DNA from: Hydrogenophaga sp. IBVHS2
GTDB lineage: Bacteria > Pseudomonadota > Gammaproteobacteria > Burkholderiales > Burkholderiaceae_C
Length of the DNA stretch: 64,000 bases
Direction of reading: 5' to 3'
NCBI RefSeq assembly: GCF_002127215.1
Contig: NZ_NFUT01000001.1
Span: forward strand, 496,001 to 560,000
Made by a program: the position numbers and the translations under genes. The notes beneath the pieces were generated by a model that saw only the letters and a list, made by a program, of their open reading frames with translations, had not been told where the DNA came from and ran no database searches. Below are positions 43,851-52,943 of the stretch, one piece after another (the first letter of the stretch is position 1; each line of letters opens with the position of its first letter).

Positions 43851-45340
43851 CGGGTCGAAGCGCGGCTCTCCAGCAGGGCCTCGGCCGCCCGAAGGCCAGA
43901 GAGGGCCGCCATCGGCACCCCCGGGCCCGGATGGACGCTCCCCCCCGCCAGGAAAAGGCCAGCCACCGGCGTCGCGGCGTTCGGTCGTGCGAAGGCCGAC
44001 ATCCAGCCGTGGGTCGCCTGGCCATACAGGGCTCCCCCGGTGGCCGGGAAGAGGCGATGGAAATCCGCCGGCGTGGTGAGCACCGACGGCGGATTCGCCT
44101 GCCGGATGCGCAGCCCACACCGGCGCAGCAGGTTGAAGGCGGCGGTCTGACATGGTTCGATCTCCTGCGGGGTGAATCGGGACGGCTGGTCGCCCACGGC
44201 GGGCGCATTCACCAGGCACAGCAGGCGCTCGGCGCCTGGCGGTACGGAACCCGTGCCCCGGTCCTGCGCGCAGACATAGACCGTGGGCTGGGAAGGGAGG
44301 CGGCCGTGGCCGAAGATGTCGCGGAATTCGCTGGCGTAATCGCTGCGGAAGAACACGTTGTGGCGGTCCAGTGCCAGTCCGCTGGTGGGCGTGTGGATGG
44401 ACCAGGTGAGGGCCGAGAGCGAGCGCGGCTGGGCCCGGGCGGGCACGCTGTCCTGCACCTGCGGTCCGAGCAGGCCGCCGCGCAGGGCGGCGATGTCGCC
44501 GTTGAAGACCACGCTGTCGGCCGCCAGCCGTTCCCCGCTGGCCAGCAGCACGCCGCTGGTGCGGCCACGCTCGGTCTGGATGCGGGCACAGGGGCTGTGG
44601 TAGCGGAACACCGCGCCGTGCTGACGCGCCAGCCGTTCCAGGCAGCGGGCCAGTGCGTGCATGCCGCCATCGATGGACCACACGCCGTCGAGCTCGACCT
44701 GGGCGATCAGCATCAGGGTGGCGGGCGCCTGCCAGGGCGACGAGCCGGTGTAGGTGGCATAGCGCCCGAACAGCTGGCGCATGCGCGGATCATGGAAGTG
44801 CCGGCCCAGGCTGCGCCACAGGCTGGCCATCGGACCCAGACCGGCCAGCGCACCGATGCCTCTGAAGCCCAGACGCGCGGACAGGCCCAGCATGCCCGGC
44901 ATGCGGTCGCGGATGTAGGGGCCTTCGAGGGCGCGGTAGACCTCCCGGGCCTGGGCGCAGAAGGCGGTGAAGCGGCGGGCCTCGGCCGCGCCGGCGAAGT
45001 CTCCCACCGCACGGGCCGATTGCGCCGCATCGGCGTGCAGGTCCAGCGTGCTGCCGTCGTCCCACCAGTGGCGGGCCAGCACGCTGAGGGGGCGCAGCTG
45101 CAGCTCGGCATCCAGGTCGGCACCGACCGACCCCAGGATCTGGTCGAACACCCAGCGCATGGTCATCACGGTCGGGCCGCTGTCGATGGGCGCTCCTCCC
45201 ACCTCGATCTGCCGCACCTTGCCGCCAGGGCCGCCGGCGGCTTCGACCACGGTCACGTCCATGCCCTGGGCCGCCAGCTGCAGGGCAGCAACCAGCCCGC
45301 CCATGCCGGCCCCCACGACGACGACGCGATGGCGGTTCAT
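43805..45340 (-). CDS. crtD: Methoxyneurosporene (3,4-) desaturase
   Basis: 511 residues, CrtI-like flavoprotein. FAD fold VVVVGAGMGGLVAALQLAAQG from residue 6, substrate part, and the C-terminal VHPGPGVPMAALSG signature in place of the CrtI version. It introduces the C3,4 double bond in acyclic xanthophyll synthesis. Overlaps crtA by 4 bases upstream and crtC downstream. Confidence 0.94.
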   Translation of the reverse strand: MNRHRVVVVGAGMGGLVAALQLAAQGMDVTVVEAAGGPGGKVRQIEVGGAPIDSGPTVMTMRWVFDQILGSVGADLDAELQLRPLSVLARHWWDDGSTLDLHADAAQSARAVGDFAGAAEARRFTAFCAQAREVYRALEGPYIRDRMPGMLGLSARLGFRGIGALAGLGPMASLWRSLGRHFHDPRMRQLFGRYATYTGSSPWQAPATLMLIAQVELDGVWSIDGGMHALARCLERLARQHGAVFRYHSPCARIQTERGRTSGVLLASGERLAADSVVFNGDIAALRGGLLGPQVQDSVPARAQPRSLSALTWSIHTPTSGLALDRHNVFFRSDYASEFRDIFGHGRLPSQPTVYVCAQDRGTGSVPPGAERLLCLVNAPAVGDQPSRFTPQEIEPCQTAAFNLLRRCGLRIRQANPPSVLTTPADFHRLFPATGGALYGQATHGWMSAFARPNAATPVAGLFLAGGSVHPGPGVPMAALSGLRAAEALLESRASTRWFPRVATSGGTSTP

Positions 45341-46113
45341 GGGCTGACCTCGGTGACGGGATGGGTGTCCAGGGCGTTCGGTGCGGGCCAGGCGCCTTGC
45401 TGGGCCAGCAGCCGCATGCGCACGAACAAGGATTCGGAGAAGTACTGGTGCCGGTAGGCCGCCTCGATCGCGGTCTGGTGGGCACCCTGGCGCGCGTAGG
45501 CGTTCATGGCCGCGGTGTCGCGCCACAGGCTGAAGGTGCACTGCCGCACCAGCGGCGCTTCACCCAGGCCCATGGCCAGGGTGCAGCCGTCGGCGCGCTG
45601 CATGGCGTTCTGCGCGGGCGGTGCGTTGCGCCAGAAGGCCATGGCCTTGGCCGGGCGGATGCTGGCGCGGGTGAGCACCGCCAGCGGGCGGGGCTCCTGA
45701 TCGGGCGGGATGTCGTGGGTCCATGCGCCAAGCTGGCTGGCCGGCGTGGTGCCCCAGGCCTGGCCGTCCCAGTGGCCCCGGGCCGACACCACCTCCAGCA
45801 TGCCGCTCCAGTGCTGGCCGGCGCGCTCGCGCATGCCCTGCACATGGCTGCCCTGCAGGAAGGCGTCGGCCTGGCCGGCATGATCGAACACCGCAATGAG
45901 GCCCTGGTGGCTGGCGCTGGGGCGCAGGCCGAAGCCGCCCCCGTGCCCGCTGCCCATGACCTTGGAAAAGCAAAGGCCCGGCGTCTCCTTGAGCGCACCG
46001 GGCCCCTGGGCCAGCCGCATCCAGCCCCAGCCCTGGTGTTCGCGCAGGTAGTTCACCAGCACGACCACCACCACCCCCGAGAGGGTGATCACATCCTGGG
46101 CGACCTCGGCCAT
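45337..46113 (-). CDS. crtA: Spheroidene monooxygenase
   Basis: 258 residues. It adds the keto group at C2 to give spheroidenone or 2-ketospirilloxanthin in air. Typical segments are LCFSKVMGSGHGGGFGLRPSASHQG and VLTRASIRPAKAMAFW, with FSLWRD and YFSESLF further on. It starts 23 bases after the pufC stop, without its own clear promoter, so it is co-transcribed with puf. The order pufC-crtA-crtD-crtC links the keto-carotenoid branch directly to RC-LH1 expression. Confidence 0.93.
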   Translation of the reverse strand: MAEVAQDVITLSGVVVVVLVNYLREHQGWGWMRLAQGPGALKETPGLCFSKVMGSGHGGGFGLRPSASHQGLIAVFDHAGQADAFLQGSHVQGMRERAGQHWSGMLEVVSARGHWDGQAWGTTPASQLGAWTHDIPPDQEPRPLAVLTRASIRPAKAMAFWRNAPPAQNAMQRADGCTLAMGLGEAPLVRQCTFSLWRDTAAMNAYARQGAHQTAIEAAYRHQYFSESLFVRMRLLAQQGAWPAPNALDTHPVTEVSP

Positions 46114-46136
46114 GGTGGGGTGCCCAGGTGGGGGGC

Positions 46137-47228
46137 TCAGGGTTTGGCCGGCGGTGCGGCCGGGGTGGCCGCGGCCGCTGCATCCGCCGGCGGTGCGGCG
46201 GTGTAGGGCCGGTAGGCCGCCAGTTCCGGGTGGTCCTTGAGCATGGACTGGCCCAGCAGCGGCTTGTAGGCACCCTGGTGGCAGGTGGCGCAGTTGGCCT
46301 TGGCCACGTCGCCCAGCTCGCCCTTGCGGTGGGCCGGGAAGACCTGCGTCAGGGGCTCCATGTAGGACAGGTTCACCTCACGCGCCATGCGGATGCCGTG
46401 CCAGGCGGTCACGCGCTGCGGCGGGCCGCCCTGCCAGCCGCCGAAGTTGGCGCTGTTGTGGCAGTAGGTGCAGTTCACGCCCAGACCCGACGACATGTGC
46501 TCCATCAGGGCATAGGTCTTTTCGGTGCGCTGGATGCTCTCGCCCTTGCCGCCGCTGATGGGCAGCGCGTTCTGCGGCTGCACCCGGATGGGTTCGGCAC
46601 CCAGCAGGTACGGGGTGAACGGGTCGTACGGCAGCGAGGCCAGGCCCACCGAGTCGGCCGGCGTGTTCTGCCCGGCCTTGTCGCCCATGAAGTTGGAGCC
46701 GTAGGGTTCGGACTTGGCGGTGAACCAGATCTCCTTGGGCACCGGCTGGCCGCGGTGGCAGGTGTAGCAGGTCACGCCGGTTTCCTTGACGTGGCTCTTG
46801 TAGCTGCTGTTGATGAACTGCGTCATCTGCACCATCTTGCGCGCCACCACCTTGGTGTAGAGGCTGTCGTCGGCAAAGTTGGCACCGGCGTGGCAGTAGG
46901 TGCAGCCCTGCTCGGGCGCGACCCAGGCCGTCATGGCCACCATCAGGCGGGTGAATTCACCCACGCTGAGATCGCCCAGCACCTGCACGTTCTGGTAGAT
47001 GGCACCGGCCTTGGGGCCGCTGGTGTCGGCCGGTGGCTGGGCCTCGGGCACCACGTTGGCCTTGTCGACCTCGATGAGCGTGCGCGGGTTGTAGACCTGG
47101 ACCATGCCGGTGCCGCGGTAGCCGTGCTGCACGGTTTCCATCGGCGGGCGCTCGCAGGCGGACAGGAGTGTGAGGGAGGCCAGGGCCGCCAGGCCAAGCC
47201 AGCGGCGGGTGCGGGATGTCGTGTTCAT
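46137..47228 (-). CDS. pufC: Reaction-centre-bound tetraheme cytochrome c subunit
   Basis: 363 residues. Lipoprotein signal with lipobox LLSAC (Cys25). Four c-type heme sites: Cys109-Cys112-His113 (CTYCH), Cys154-Cys157-His158 (CYTCH), Cys253-Cys256-His257 (CTYCH) and Cys313-Cys316-His317 (CATCH), with the methionine-bearing helices between. It re-reduces the special pair, accepting electrons from HiPIP or a soluble cytochrome. The Ala/Pro-rich tail after residue 345 is unconserved. The start overlaps the pufM stop by one base and has ribosome site GGAGG. Confidence 0.97.
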   Translation of the reverse strand: MNTTSRTRRWLGLAALASLTLLSACERPPMETVQHGYRGTGMVQVYNPRTLIEVDKANVVPEAQPPADTSGPKAGAIYQNVQVLGDLSVGEFTRLMVAMTAWVAPEQGCTYCHAGANFADDSLYTKVVARKMVQMTQFINSSYKSHVKETGVTCYTCHRGQPVPKEIWFTAKSEPYGSNFMGDKAGQNTPADSVGLASLPYDPFTPYLLGAEPIRVQPQNALPISGGKGESIQRTEKTYALMEHMSSGLGVNCTYCHNSANFGGWQGGPPQRVTAWHGIRMAREVNLSYMEPLTQVFPAHRKGELGDVAKANCATCHQGAYKPLLGQSMLKDHPELAAYRPYTAAPPADAAAAATPAAPPAKP

Positions 47229-48205
47229 CACTTGCCTCCGTTCATGAGGGCCGGGTCGATGACCTCGGGGAAGACCATCGGGTACGGCGGAGCCACACCG
47301 TGCTTGATCGCCCACAGGTACCAGTTGTCCACCACGGTGCCGGTCAGCAGGATGCCGATGCCGCCCGTGAGCGGGCACAGCACCGCGAACCACCAGGCCC
47401 AGCGGTGGATGGATTCCATGGTGGCGTTGAAGCCCATGGTCCAGCGCCAGAACAGGGCAGCGCGTTCGCTGGCCGTGCCGCGGTCGGTGATCTGTTCGAT
47501 CTCGCGCTCACCGCCGTAGCGGCCCACCGCCAGGATGGTCGCCCCGTGCATGGCGAACAGCAGGGTGGAGCCGTACAGGAAGGCGATCGAGAGCGCGTGG
47601 AACGGGTTGTAGAACAGGTTGCCGTAGCGCAGGCTGAAGGCGGCCGTCCAGTCCAGGTGGGGGAAGATGCCGAAGGGCACCGCCTCGCTCCAGGTGCCCA
47701 TGAGCACCGGCCGGAACAGACCCAGCACCAGGAACAGCCAGATGGCCGCCGCAAAGGCCCAGGGCACATGGGTGCCCATGCCCAGCTCGCGGGCGCGGCG
47801 GTAGGTGCGGGCCCACCACAGCAGGATGGAGACGGTCAGGAAGGCGCCGCAGATCTGCCACCAGCCACCCTGGTTGAGCGGGGCCAGGCCCAGGCCGTGT
47901 TCCGGTCCCGGCGGCTCCAGCGAGAGCCAGAACAGCTGGCGCACGAACTGGATCGGGTCGTAATTGACCGAGGCCAGCATGTTGAAGCCGATGATGTTGA
48001 ACGCCAGCAGGCCGAGGATCAGCGAGGCCAGCCCGAGTCCACCCAGGTAGATCGGGCCCACCTGGGCATTGCCCAGGCGACCGAACAGGTGGACGATGGC
48101 CGGTTCCTTGCCGGTGCGCGGGCTGTTGCCGTGTCCCAGCGGCACGCCGTGGTGCAGCGGGCCCACGGCCTGGACCGTGGTGAAGAGGTTCTGGTATTGA
48201 GCCAT
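47228..48205 (-). CDS. pufM: Photosynthetic reaction centre M subunit
   Basis: 325 residues, five transmembrane helices. It contains the [25 protein letters not shown] segment around the special-pair histidine and the later [14 protein letters not shown] region with the QA and iron ligands. Length and sequence are normal for a cytochrome-bearing type II centre. Ribosome site GGGAGA precedes the ATG. A 16-base gap separates it from pufL. Confidence 0.98.
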   Translation of the reverse strand: MAQYQNLFTTVQAVGPLHHGVPLGHGNSPRTGKEPAIVHLFGRLGNAQVGPIYLGGLGLASLILGLLAFNIIGFNMLASVNYDPIQFVRQLFWLSLEPPGPEHGLGLAPLNQGGWWQICGAFLTVSILLWWARTYRRARELGMGTHVPWAFAAAIWLFLVLGLFRPVLMGTWSEAVPFGIFPHLDWTAAFSLRYGNLFYNPFHALSIAFLYGSTLLFAMHGATILAVGRYGGEREIEQITDRGTASERAALFWRWTMGFNATMESIHRWAWWFAVLCPLTGGIGILLTGTVVDNWYLWAIKHGVAPPYPMVFPEVIDPALMNGGK

Positions 48206-48221
48206 GGTGTTCTCCCTGCGG

Positions 48222-49061
48222 TTACTTCAGCGGCCACTGCGACCAGATGGGCAGGTTCAGCCACCAGCCCCACCACTCGGGCCATCCGCGGCTCCAGAAC
48301 GGGCCGCTGATGACGATGCACAGGGCACTGAACAGCACGGCCGCCAGCGCCAGGAACAGACCCAGCCGGTGGATGCCCAGGGTGCCCACCGAGTAGCCGA
48401 TGATGTCGCGGAAGAAGGTGTCTTCATGCTCCGGCGTCTTCACCTCGGTGCCCGGGGCCGGGTTGGTGGCCGACAGCACCAGGGCGCCGTGCAGCGACAG
48501 CGCGAAGGTGGTGGCGAAGAAGAAGCTCACCGCCAGCATGTGCGCCGGGTTGTAGTGGAAGTGCAGGTACTGGTAGCCCACGTTGGACACCCAGTCCAGG
48601 TGGCTGAAGATGCCGTAGGGGAAACCGTGTCCCCAGGCGCCCAGCAGTACCGGCCGCACCACCACCAGGGTGACGTAGGCCAGGATGGCCACCGAGAAGG
48701 CCGCGGGCACGTGGTAGCCCATGCCCAGTTTTCGGCAGATCTCGACTTCCCGCAGGGCCCACGAACCGAAGGCGCCGATCGCGCACACGGTGATGAGCTG
48801 CCACAGGCCGCCTTCCATCAGCGGCGCGAAGCGCAGGCCGTAGGACAGGTCGGGGGGCGCGATGCTGATCTGCCAGAGGTTCCAGGTCGGTCCCTGCGAT
48901 GCACCCCAGAGGATCATCGCGGTGCCCAGCAGCGTGAAGAACATGGTCGTCACGCCGAAGAAGCCGACATAGAACGGCCCCACCCAGAAATCGAACAGGT
49001 CGCCGCCAACCAGGGTCCCGCCTCGAACCCGGTATTTCTTTTCAAAGTTGAGCATGGCCAT
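48222..49061 (-). CDS. pufL: Photosynthetic reaction centre L subunit
   Basis: 279 residues, five transmembrane helices. It begins [20 protein letters not shown] and has the special-pair region [24 protein letters not shown] and the QB-side block [21 protein letters not shown] used ATG 49061 with ribosome site GAGGG; a second ATG two codons on is possible. It is separated from pufA by 121 bases containing a strong hairpin. Confidence 0.98.
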   Translation of the reverse strand: MAMLNFEKKYRVRGGTLVGGDLFDFWVGPFYVGFFGVTTMFFTLLGTAMILWGASQGPTWNLWQISIAPPDLSYGLRFAPLMEGGLWQLITVCAIGAFGSWALREVEICRKLGMGYHVPAAFSVAILAYVTLVVVRPVLLGAWGHGFPYGIFSHLDWVSNVGYQYLHFHYNPAHMLAVSFFFATTFALSLHGALVLSATNPAPGTEVKTPEHEDTFFRDIIGYSVGTLGIHRLGLFLALAAVLFSALCIVISGPFWSRGWPEWWGWWLNLPIWSQWPLK

Positions 49062-49126
49062 GGTTCGGCCCTCCTGTCTCAGGTGGATGGAGTTCTTGTG
49101 CTTGTGTGGGTTTGAGGGTCTGCGGA

Positions 49127-49167
49127 GCAAGTGCCGGTCCGGCCCGTTGTGACGGACCGGCACTTGC
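49127..49167 (-). promoter_or_regulatory. pufA-pufL intercistronic mRNA hairpin
   Basis: A perfect 15-base-pair stem (arms 49127-49141 and 49153-49167, outer sequence GCAAGTGCCGGTCC) with an 11-base loop lies 15 bases after the pufA stop. There is no U-run, so it is not a classical terminator. It corresponds to the known puf intercistronic stem-loops that protect the 3' end of the light-harvesting mRNA and keep LH1 polypeptides in excess over RC subunits. Confidence 0.88.
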
Positions 49168-49182
49168 GTGCCGCGTGGACCG

Positions 49183-49374
49183 TCAGGTCTTCGGTGCCGG
49201 GGTGGCCGCAGGCATCACGGCGGCCGAAGCCGGCTTGGCCTTGGGACCGTCGAGCCAGTTGAACTTGTTCGTGCTCAGCAGAATGAGGTGGATCATTGCT
49301 GCCAGGGTGAACAGGAAAACGCCTTGGACGACCATCGCGCGCAGCGGGTCGTAGAGTCGCCAGATTCGCCACAT
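49183..49374 (-). CDS. pufA: Light-harvesting 1 alpha polypeptide
   Basis: 63 residues. The N-terminal [12 protein letters not shown], single transmembrane helix with bacteriochlorophyll-ligating His29 ([11 protein letters not shown]) and the periplasmic FNWL motif are the standard LH1 alpha pattern. The C-terminus after residue 43 is a 20-residue Ala/Pro/Lys tail. The ribosome site AAGGAG is strong. It lies 12 bases after an unassigned 74-residue gene instead of directly after pufB. Confidence 0.97.
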   Translation of the reverse strand: MWRIWRLYDPLRAMVVQGVFLFTLAAMIHLILLSTNKFNWLDGPKAKPASAAVMPAATPAPKT

Positions 49375-49386
49375 GATGTGTGCTCC

Positions 49387-49611
49387 TTAGATGATGTGAG
49401 ACATGAGGGTGTAGACCGCCGCGTGGACGCCCGAGAAGATGCTGGCCTTGTCCTCCGCACCCGGGAGCCAGTCTTGCCAGTGCAGGCCAACGAGTTGGCC
49501 CAGCAGTGCCAGCGAGAGCAGCAGCAGGAAGCAGGGCGCAAAGATCAGCAGGAAAGACAGCTTGTCTTCCTTGCGTGAAGGCTTTGGGGCCGCATAAGTC
49601 AGGTCGTTCAT
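49387..49611 (-). CDS. Unassigned single-span membrane protein inserted between pufB and pufA
   Basis: 74 residues: a polar basic N-terminus (MNDLTYAAPKPSRKEDK), one long hydrophobic helix (about 18-43, with Cys27), the aromatic edge GLHWQDWLPG (His44, Trp45, Trp48), and a C-terminal amphipathic stretch IFSGVHAAVYTLMSHII. It has its own ribosome site (GGAGA) and sits 38 bases after pufB and 12 before pufA. It is not LH1 alpha or beta: it lacks the central histidine in the pigment position, and a complete pufB is present upstream. The WQDWL segment can be aligned with the WRPWL end of beta with Gln39 opposite the ligand His. Size and topology also resemble PufX or PufQ, without recognisable sequence identity. 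An accessory LH1-RC subunit or assembly factor is my inference. Confidence 0.75.
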   Translation of the reverse strand: MNDLTYAAPKPSRKEDKLSFLLIFAPCFLLLLSLALLGQLVGLHWQDWLPGAEDKASIFSGVHAAVYTLMSHII

Positions 49612-49649
49612 GGCAGTTCTCCACTCATCGGTTGGGTTGGGCTATGGGA

Positions 49650-49793
49650 TCAGAGCCAGGGCCGCCAGAACCACACCAGCAGGTGGGCCACCACGGCGAT
49701 TGCCGTGAACCCCACAAAGCCTTGCATGTAGTACTGATGGAACTCCTGAGCCTCGTCGTCCGTCAGGCCGGATATGGATGTCCGTTGTGACAT
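49650..49793 (-). CDS. pufB: Light-harvesting 1 beta polypeptide
   Basis: 47 residues, so short that ORF callers may skip it. The sequence has every LH1 beta feature: the polar N-terminus [13 protein letters not shown] with His19, a single helix with ligand His37 in VVAHLLVW, and the terminal WFWRPWL. The ATG follows a strong ribosome site (AAGGAG, 7 bases away). It is the first gene of the puf group, about 108 bases after bchZ. The chain stops right after WRPWL, without the extra Pro-Gly-rich tail seen in some relatives. Confidence 0.96.
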   Translation of the reverse strand: MSQRTSISGLTDDEAQEFHQYYMQGFVGFTAIAVVAHLLVWFWRPWL

Positions 49794-49808
49794 GTGATGC
49801 TCCTTCTC

Positions 49809-49849
49809 AAAAAGGCCTTGTGGCCTGCGTTGCGCCCAACCCGCGCAAC
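49809..49849 (-). promoter_or_regulatory. Tandem hairpins between bchZ and pufB (attenuator-like)
   Basis: In the transcribed direction there is first a 7-bp stem GTTGCGC/GCGCAAC with 7-base loop (49829-49849), then a 5-bp GC-rich stem AGGCC/GGCCT with 4-base loop (49813-49826) followed at once by five U residues (49809-49813) and, a few bases on, the pufB ribosome site. The second hairpin has the form of a weak intrinsic terminator. It could attenuate readthrough from bchCXYZ into puf or define the 5' end of processed puf mRNA. Confidence 0.55.
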
Positions 49850-49901
49850 CTGGGCAGCCGGGGCGGAATGCCTCGACATCTCTGGCGGGAGTGCACGGCG
49901 T

Positions 49902-51395
49902 TCATGCCGGGACTCCCAGGCCGAGCTCGCGCCCGGCGTTGTTCACATGGCTGGCCTCGACCGTGGCCGCGCCGGCCTGGCGCGCAGCGCGCTCCGAGCC
50001 GTCGCGCAGCCGGCGGGCCGCCGATATCTGCACCAGCACCGGCTGCAGCGCCACGATGGCCTGCAGGCGGGCTTGGGCCGCGTCGTCCCACGGGGTCTGG
50101 GCAGCGGGGTCGGCGGCACCGTCGCCCAGGCGGGCCGGCGTGGCCTCGCCCCGGTCCATGTCGGTGGCCAGCGGCAGGATGTGGAACAGCGCGTCGAACA
50201 GCGCGTTGCACACCTCCTGGATCAGGTAGGTCGCGCCGCTGTAGCCCATGAAGGGCGTGCCGGTGTGGCGGCGGATGATGGCGCCGGGGAAGGACGCCGG
50301 AATGAAGGCCGAGCGCATCGGCCCCTGGCTGCCGGCCTCGGCGAGGTACATGCGTTCGTTGTAGCTGCCGAACAGGATCAGCGGCATCTTCTGCTGCACC
50401 AGCTCGCGCACGGCGGCGTTGTCGGTCTTCTCGCCGGCCTTGCGCGAGACCGCAAAGCGGCAGGGCAGGCCCATCTCGTCTTCGAGGAAGTGCCGCAGGC
50501 CGCGGGCGTAGGTCTCGCCGGCCACCACCGCGAAGCTGGCGGTGGCGAAGAAGTCCTGGGTCACGCTGCGCCACAGGTCCCACACCGGCTTGATGGTGGT
50601 GTGCTTCTCGCGCTCGATGAAGGGTTCGGGGTCCAGGCCCAGCAGCTCGCCCAGGGTGCGCAGGAACTGGGTGGTGCTGTGCAGGCCGATGGGGGCCTGC
50701 AGGTAAGGGCGCTCCAGGGTCTCGCAGAGCTGGCGGCCGAACTCGCGGTACATGCAGATGTTCACGTCGGCCTCGACCAGGCGCGAGACCTCCGACAGGT
50801 GCGAGCCCAGCGGGAACACCATGTTCACCTCGGCGCCGATGCCCTGCACCAGGCGGCGGATCTCGGCCAGGTCGCTCGGGCTGTTGAAGGTGCCGTAGCA
50901 GGGGCCGATGATGTTGACGCGCGGCTTCTCGCCCGCCGGGCGCTCGGCCAGCGGTGTGCGGGCGGGCACCTTCTTCATGCCGTACTCGCTCCACAGCCAG
51001 GTCATGGCGCGGTTGGCGCACTGCCACTGGTCTTCGTCGATGGTGCGCGGCAAAAAGCGCATCAGGCCGGTGCCTTCGGGGGTGACGCCGCCACCGATCA
51101 TCTCGGCGATCGAGCCGGTCACCACCACGGCGGGCAGTTCGGGGTCGAGCACCGCATGGGCGCGCTTCATGGCGCCCTCGGTGCCTTCGCGGCCCAGCTG
51201 TTCTTCGGCCAGGCCGGTCACCACGATGGGCAGCTCGTGCGGGGGCAGGGCGTCGGTGTAGTGCAGCACGCTGGTCACCGGCAGGTTCTCGCAGCCCACC
51301 GGGCCATCGATGACCACCTGCAGGCCCTTGATGGCGGTGAACACATACACGGCACCCCAGTAGCCGCCAGCGCGATCGTGGTCCAGAACCAGCAT
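49902..51395 (-). CDS. bchZ: Chlorophyllide a reductase subunit Z
   Basis: 497 residues, nitrogenase beta-like partner of BchY in chlorophyllide oxidoreductase, which reduces ring B of the chlorin to the bacteriochlorin. Ligand cysteine region [10 protein letters not shown] near residue 35 and [10 protein letters not shown] and [11 protein letters not shown] blocks are typical. The start overlaps the bchY stop by one base. The puf promoter of relatives lies in the distal part of bchZ; no obvious consensus box was seen here. Confidence 0.96.
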   Translation of the reverse strand: MLVLDHDRAGGYWGAVYVFTAIKGLQVVIDGPVGCENLPVTSVLHYTDALPPHELPIVVTGLAEEQLGREGTEGAMKRAHAVLDPELPAVVVTGSIAEMIGGGVTPEGTGLMRFLPRTIDEDQWQCANRAMTWLWSEYGMKKVPARTPLAERPAGEKPRVNIIGPCYGTFNSPSDLAEIRRLVQGIGAEVNMVFPLGSHLSEVSRLVEADVNICMYREFGRQLCETLERPYLQAPIGLHSTTQFLRTLGELLGLDPEPFIEREKHTTIKPVWDLWRSVTQDFFATASFAVVAGETYARGLRHFLEDEMGLPCRFAVSRKAGEKTDNAAVRELVQQKMPLILFGSYNERMYLAEAGSQGPMRSAFIPASFPGAIIRRHTGTPFMGYSGATYLIQEVCNALFDALFHILPLATDMDRGEATPARLGDGAADPAAQTPWDDAAQARLQAIVALQPVLVQISAARRLRDGSERAARQAGAATVEASHVNNAGRELGLGVPA

Positions 51396-52939
51396 CAGCC
51401 CATCTCCTCGGCCTTGCGGCGCTTGGCCTGCTTCTCGAGCATGCGGCGGTTGTCCTTGCGGAACTCCGGGTGCTCGACCGGCACGCCTTCCCAGACACCG
51501 GCGCGGTCACCCTGGCCGACGTTGCCGAAGAAGTCGGCCATCGCATCGAAGCGGTGCTGGTTGGCCATGGCGGCATTGATCACCTGCACCAGCGAACCCG
51601 CACCGGCCACACCCATGAGCGGGCGGGCAGAGATCAGGTTGGTGTAGTACAGCGAGGGAATGCGGGCCTGCTTGGCCGCCTGCACCACCGGCGTGGTGCC
51701 GATGGCCAGCTGGGGCTGGTATTCGCGCACGGCGGCCAGGTCCTGCTCCAGCGACGCGCGGAACTGCACCTGCACGCCCTTGGCGCGCAGCCAGTCGGCA
51801 TCGGCCTGGTTCCACGGCGTGGCCGGGCAGGCGCTGCCCACGTAGCGCAGGTCGGCGCCGCAGTCCACCAGCAGGCGGCCCACCAGCAGCTCCGAGCCTT
51901 CGTAGCCCGACAGCGTGATGCGGCCCTGGATGCGTTGCTGCGACAGCACGCCCCGGATGGCGCCCAGCGTGGCGTTGCGGGCGGCGTCGATGCGGTCCTG
52001 CGCCACACCGGCGGCCTGGCCGATGGCGCCCAGCCATTCGTGGGTGCCGTCGATGCCCACGGGGGCGGAGCCCACCACCGGGCGGCCAGCGGCCTGGAAC
52101 TCGCGGATGCTGGCGGTGTAGAAGGGGTGGATGGCGGCCACGGCCACGCCGTCGAGCGCGGCGTACAGCTCGCGCCATTCGCGGGTGGGCACCGTGGCGC
52201 CCACGGCCAGCCCCATGGGGGCGATCATCTGGCCGATGAGCATCGGGTCGGCCGGGAACATCTCGCCCAGCAGGGTGATGGCCGGCAGGCTCTGGCGGCC
52301 GCGGCTGGGGGCCTGCACCGGGCCGGCCATGATCTCTTCCCGGGCGAAGCGCAGCATGGCGCCCGAGAGCACGTCCTTGGCCTCGGCATGGGTGGGCACG
52401 CCGAAGCCCGGCACATCGATGCCGATGACCCGCACGCCGTCGATCACCTTGGGCAGCAGCTGCAGCGGCACGCCGCTGGCGGTGGGCACGCACAGGTTGA
52501 TGACGATGATGGCGTCGAGCTGTGACGGGTCGGCGATGGCATGCACCGCCTCGCGGATGTCCTCGAACAGCTTGCCGGTGACCAGCGTCTCGCTGTTGAA
52601 GGGCACGTAACCCACGCTGCGGCGGGCGCCGTAGAAGTGGCTGGTGAAGGTCAGGCCGTACACGCAGCAGGCCGAACCCGACAGGATGGTGGCGGTGCGC
52701 TTCATGCGCAGGCCCACGCGCAGCGATCCGAAGGCCGGGCACATGCTCTGCGGCTGGTCGTGCGGGCCGGCTTCCGGGTTCTTGGGATAGTCCTGCGCGT
52801 ACTGCTGCAGCACCTCGCTCTTGCCGGCCTGGCGGGCGGCCGCCAGCAGGGTCTCGCCGCCGCTGTGGCAGCCCATGCCGTCGCCCTCGATGGCGGTGGG
52901 CACCTTCAGCGGGACGATGGGGATGGTGGTGCTGCCCAT
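51395..52939 (-). CDS. bchY: Chlorophyllide a reductase subunit Y
   Basis: 514 residues. Cluster-ligand cysteines lie in [11 protein letters not shown] and [21 protein letters not shown], both strong BchY signatures. With BchZ it forms the catalytic heterotetramer fed by BchX. I used ATG 52939 ([10 protein letters not shown]); the frame is open upstream only as a shadow of bchX. Four bases separate it from bchX. Confidence 0.96.
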   Translation of the reverse strand: MGSTTIPIVPLKVPTAIEGDGMGCHSGGETLLAAARQAGKSEVLQQYAQDYPKNPEAGPHDQPQSMCPAFGSLRVGLRMKRTATILSGSACCVYGLTFTSHFYGARRSVGYVPFNSETLVTGKLFEDIREAVHAIADPSQLDAIIVINLCVPTASGVPLQLLPKVIDGVRVIGIDVPGFGVPTHAEAKDVLSGAMLRFAREEIMAGPVQAPSRGRQSLPAITLLGEMFPADPMLIGQMIAPMGLAVGATVPTREWRELYAALDGVAVAAIHPFYTASIREFQAAGRPVVGSAPVGIDGTHEWLGAIGQAAGVAQDRIDAARNATLGAIRGVLSQQRIQGRITLSGYEGSELLVGRLLVDCGADLRYVGSACPATPWNQADADWLRAKGVQVQFRASLEQDLAAVREYQPQLAIGTTPVVQAAKQARIPSLYYTNLISARPLMGVAGAGSLVQVINAAMANQHRFDAMADFFGNVGQGDRAGVWEGVPVEHPEFRKDNRRMLEKQAKRRKAEEMG

Positions 52940-52943
52940 GGCT

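Noticed and set aside
49387..49611. Calling the 74-residue gene LH1 beta, PufQ or PufX
   Set aside because: Real LH1 beta is at 49650-49793. The protein lacks the beta FH and AH ligand pattern. PufX-like topology and PufQ-like size are suggestive but no specific shared residues could be shown.
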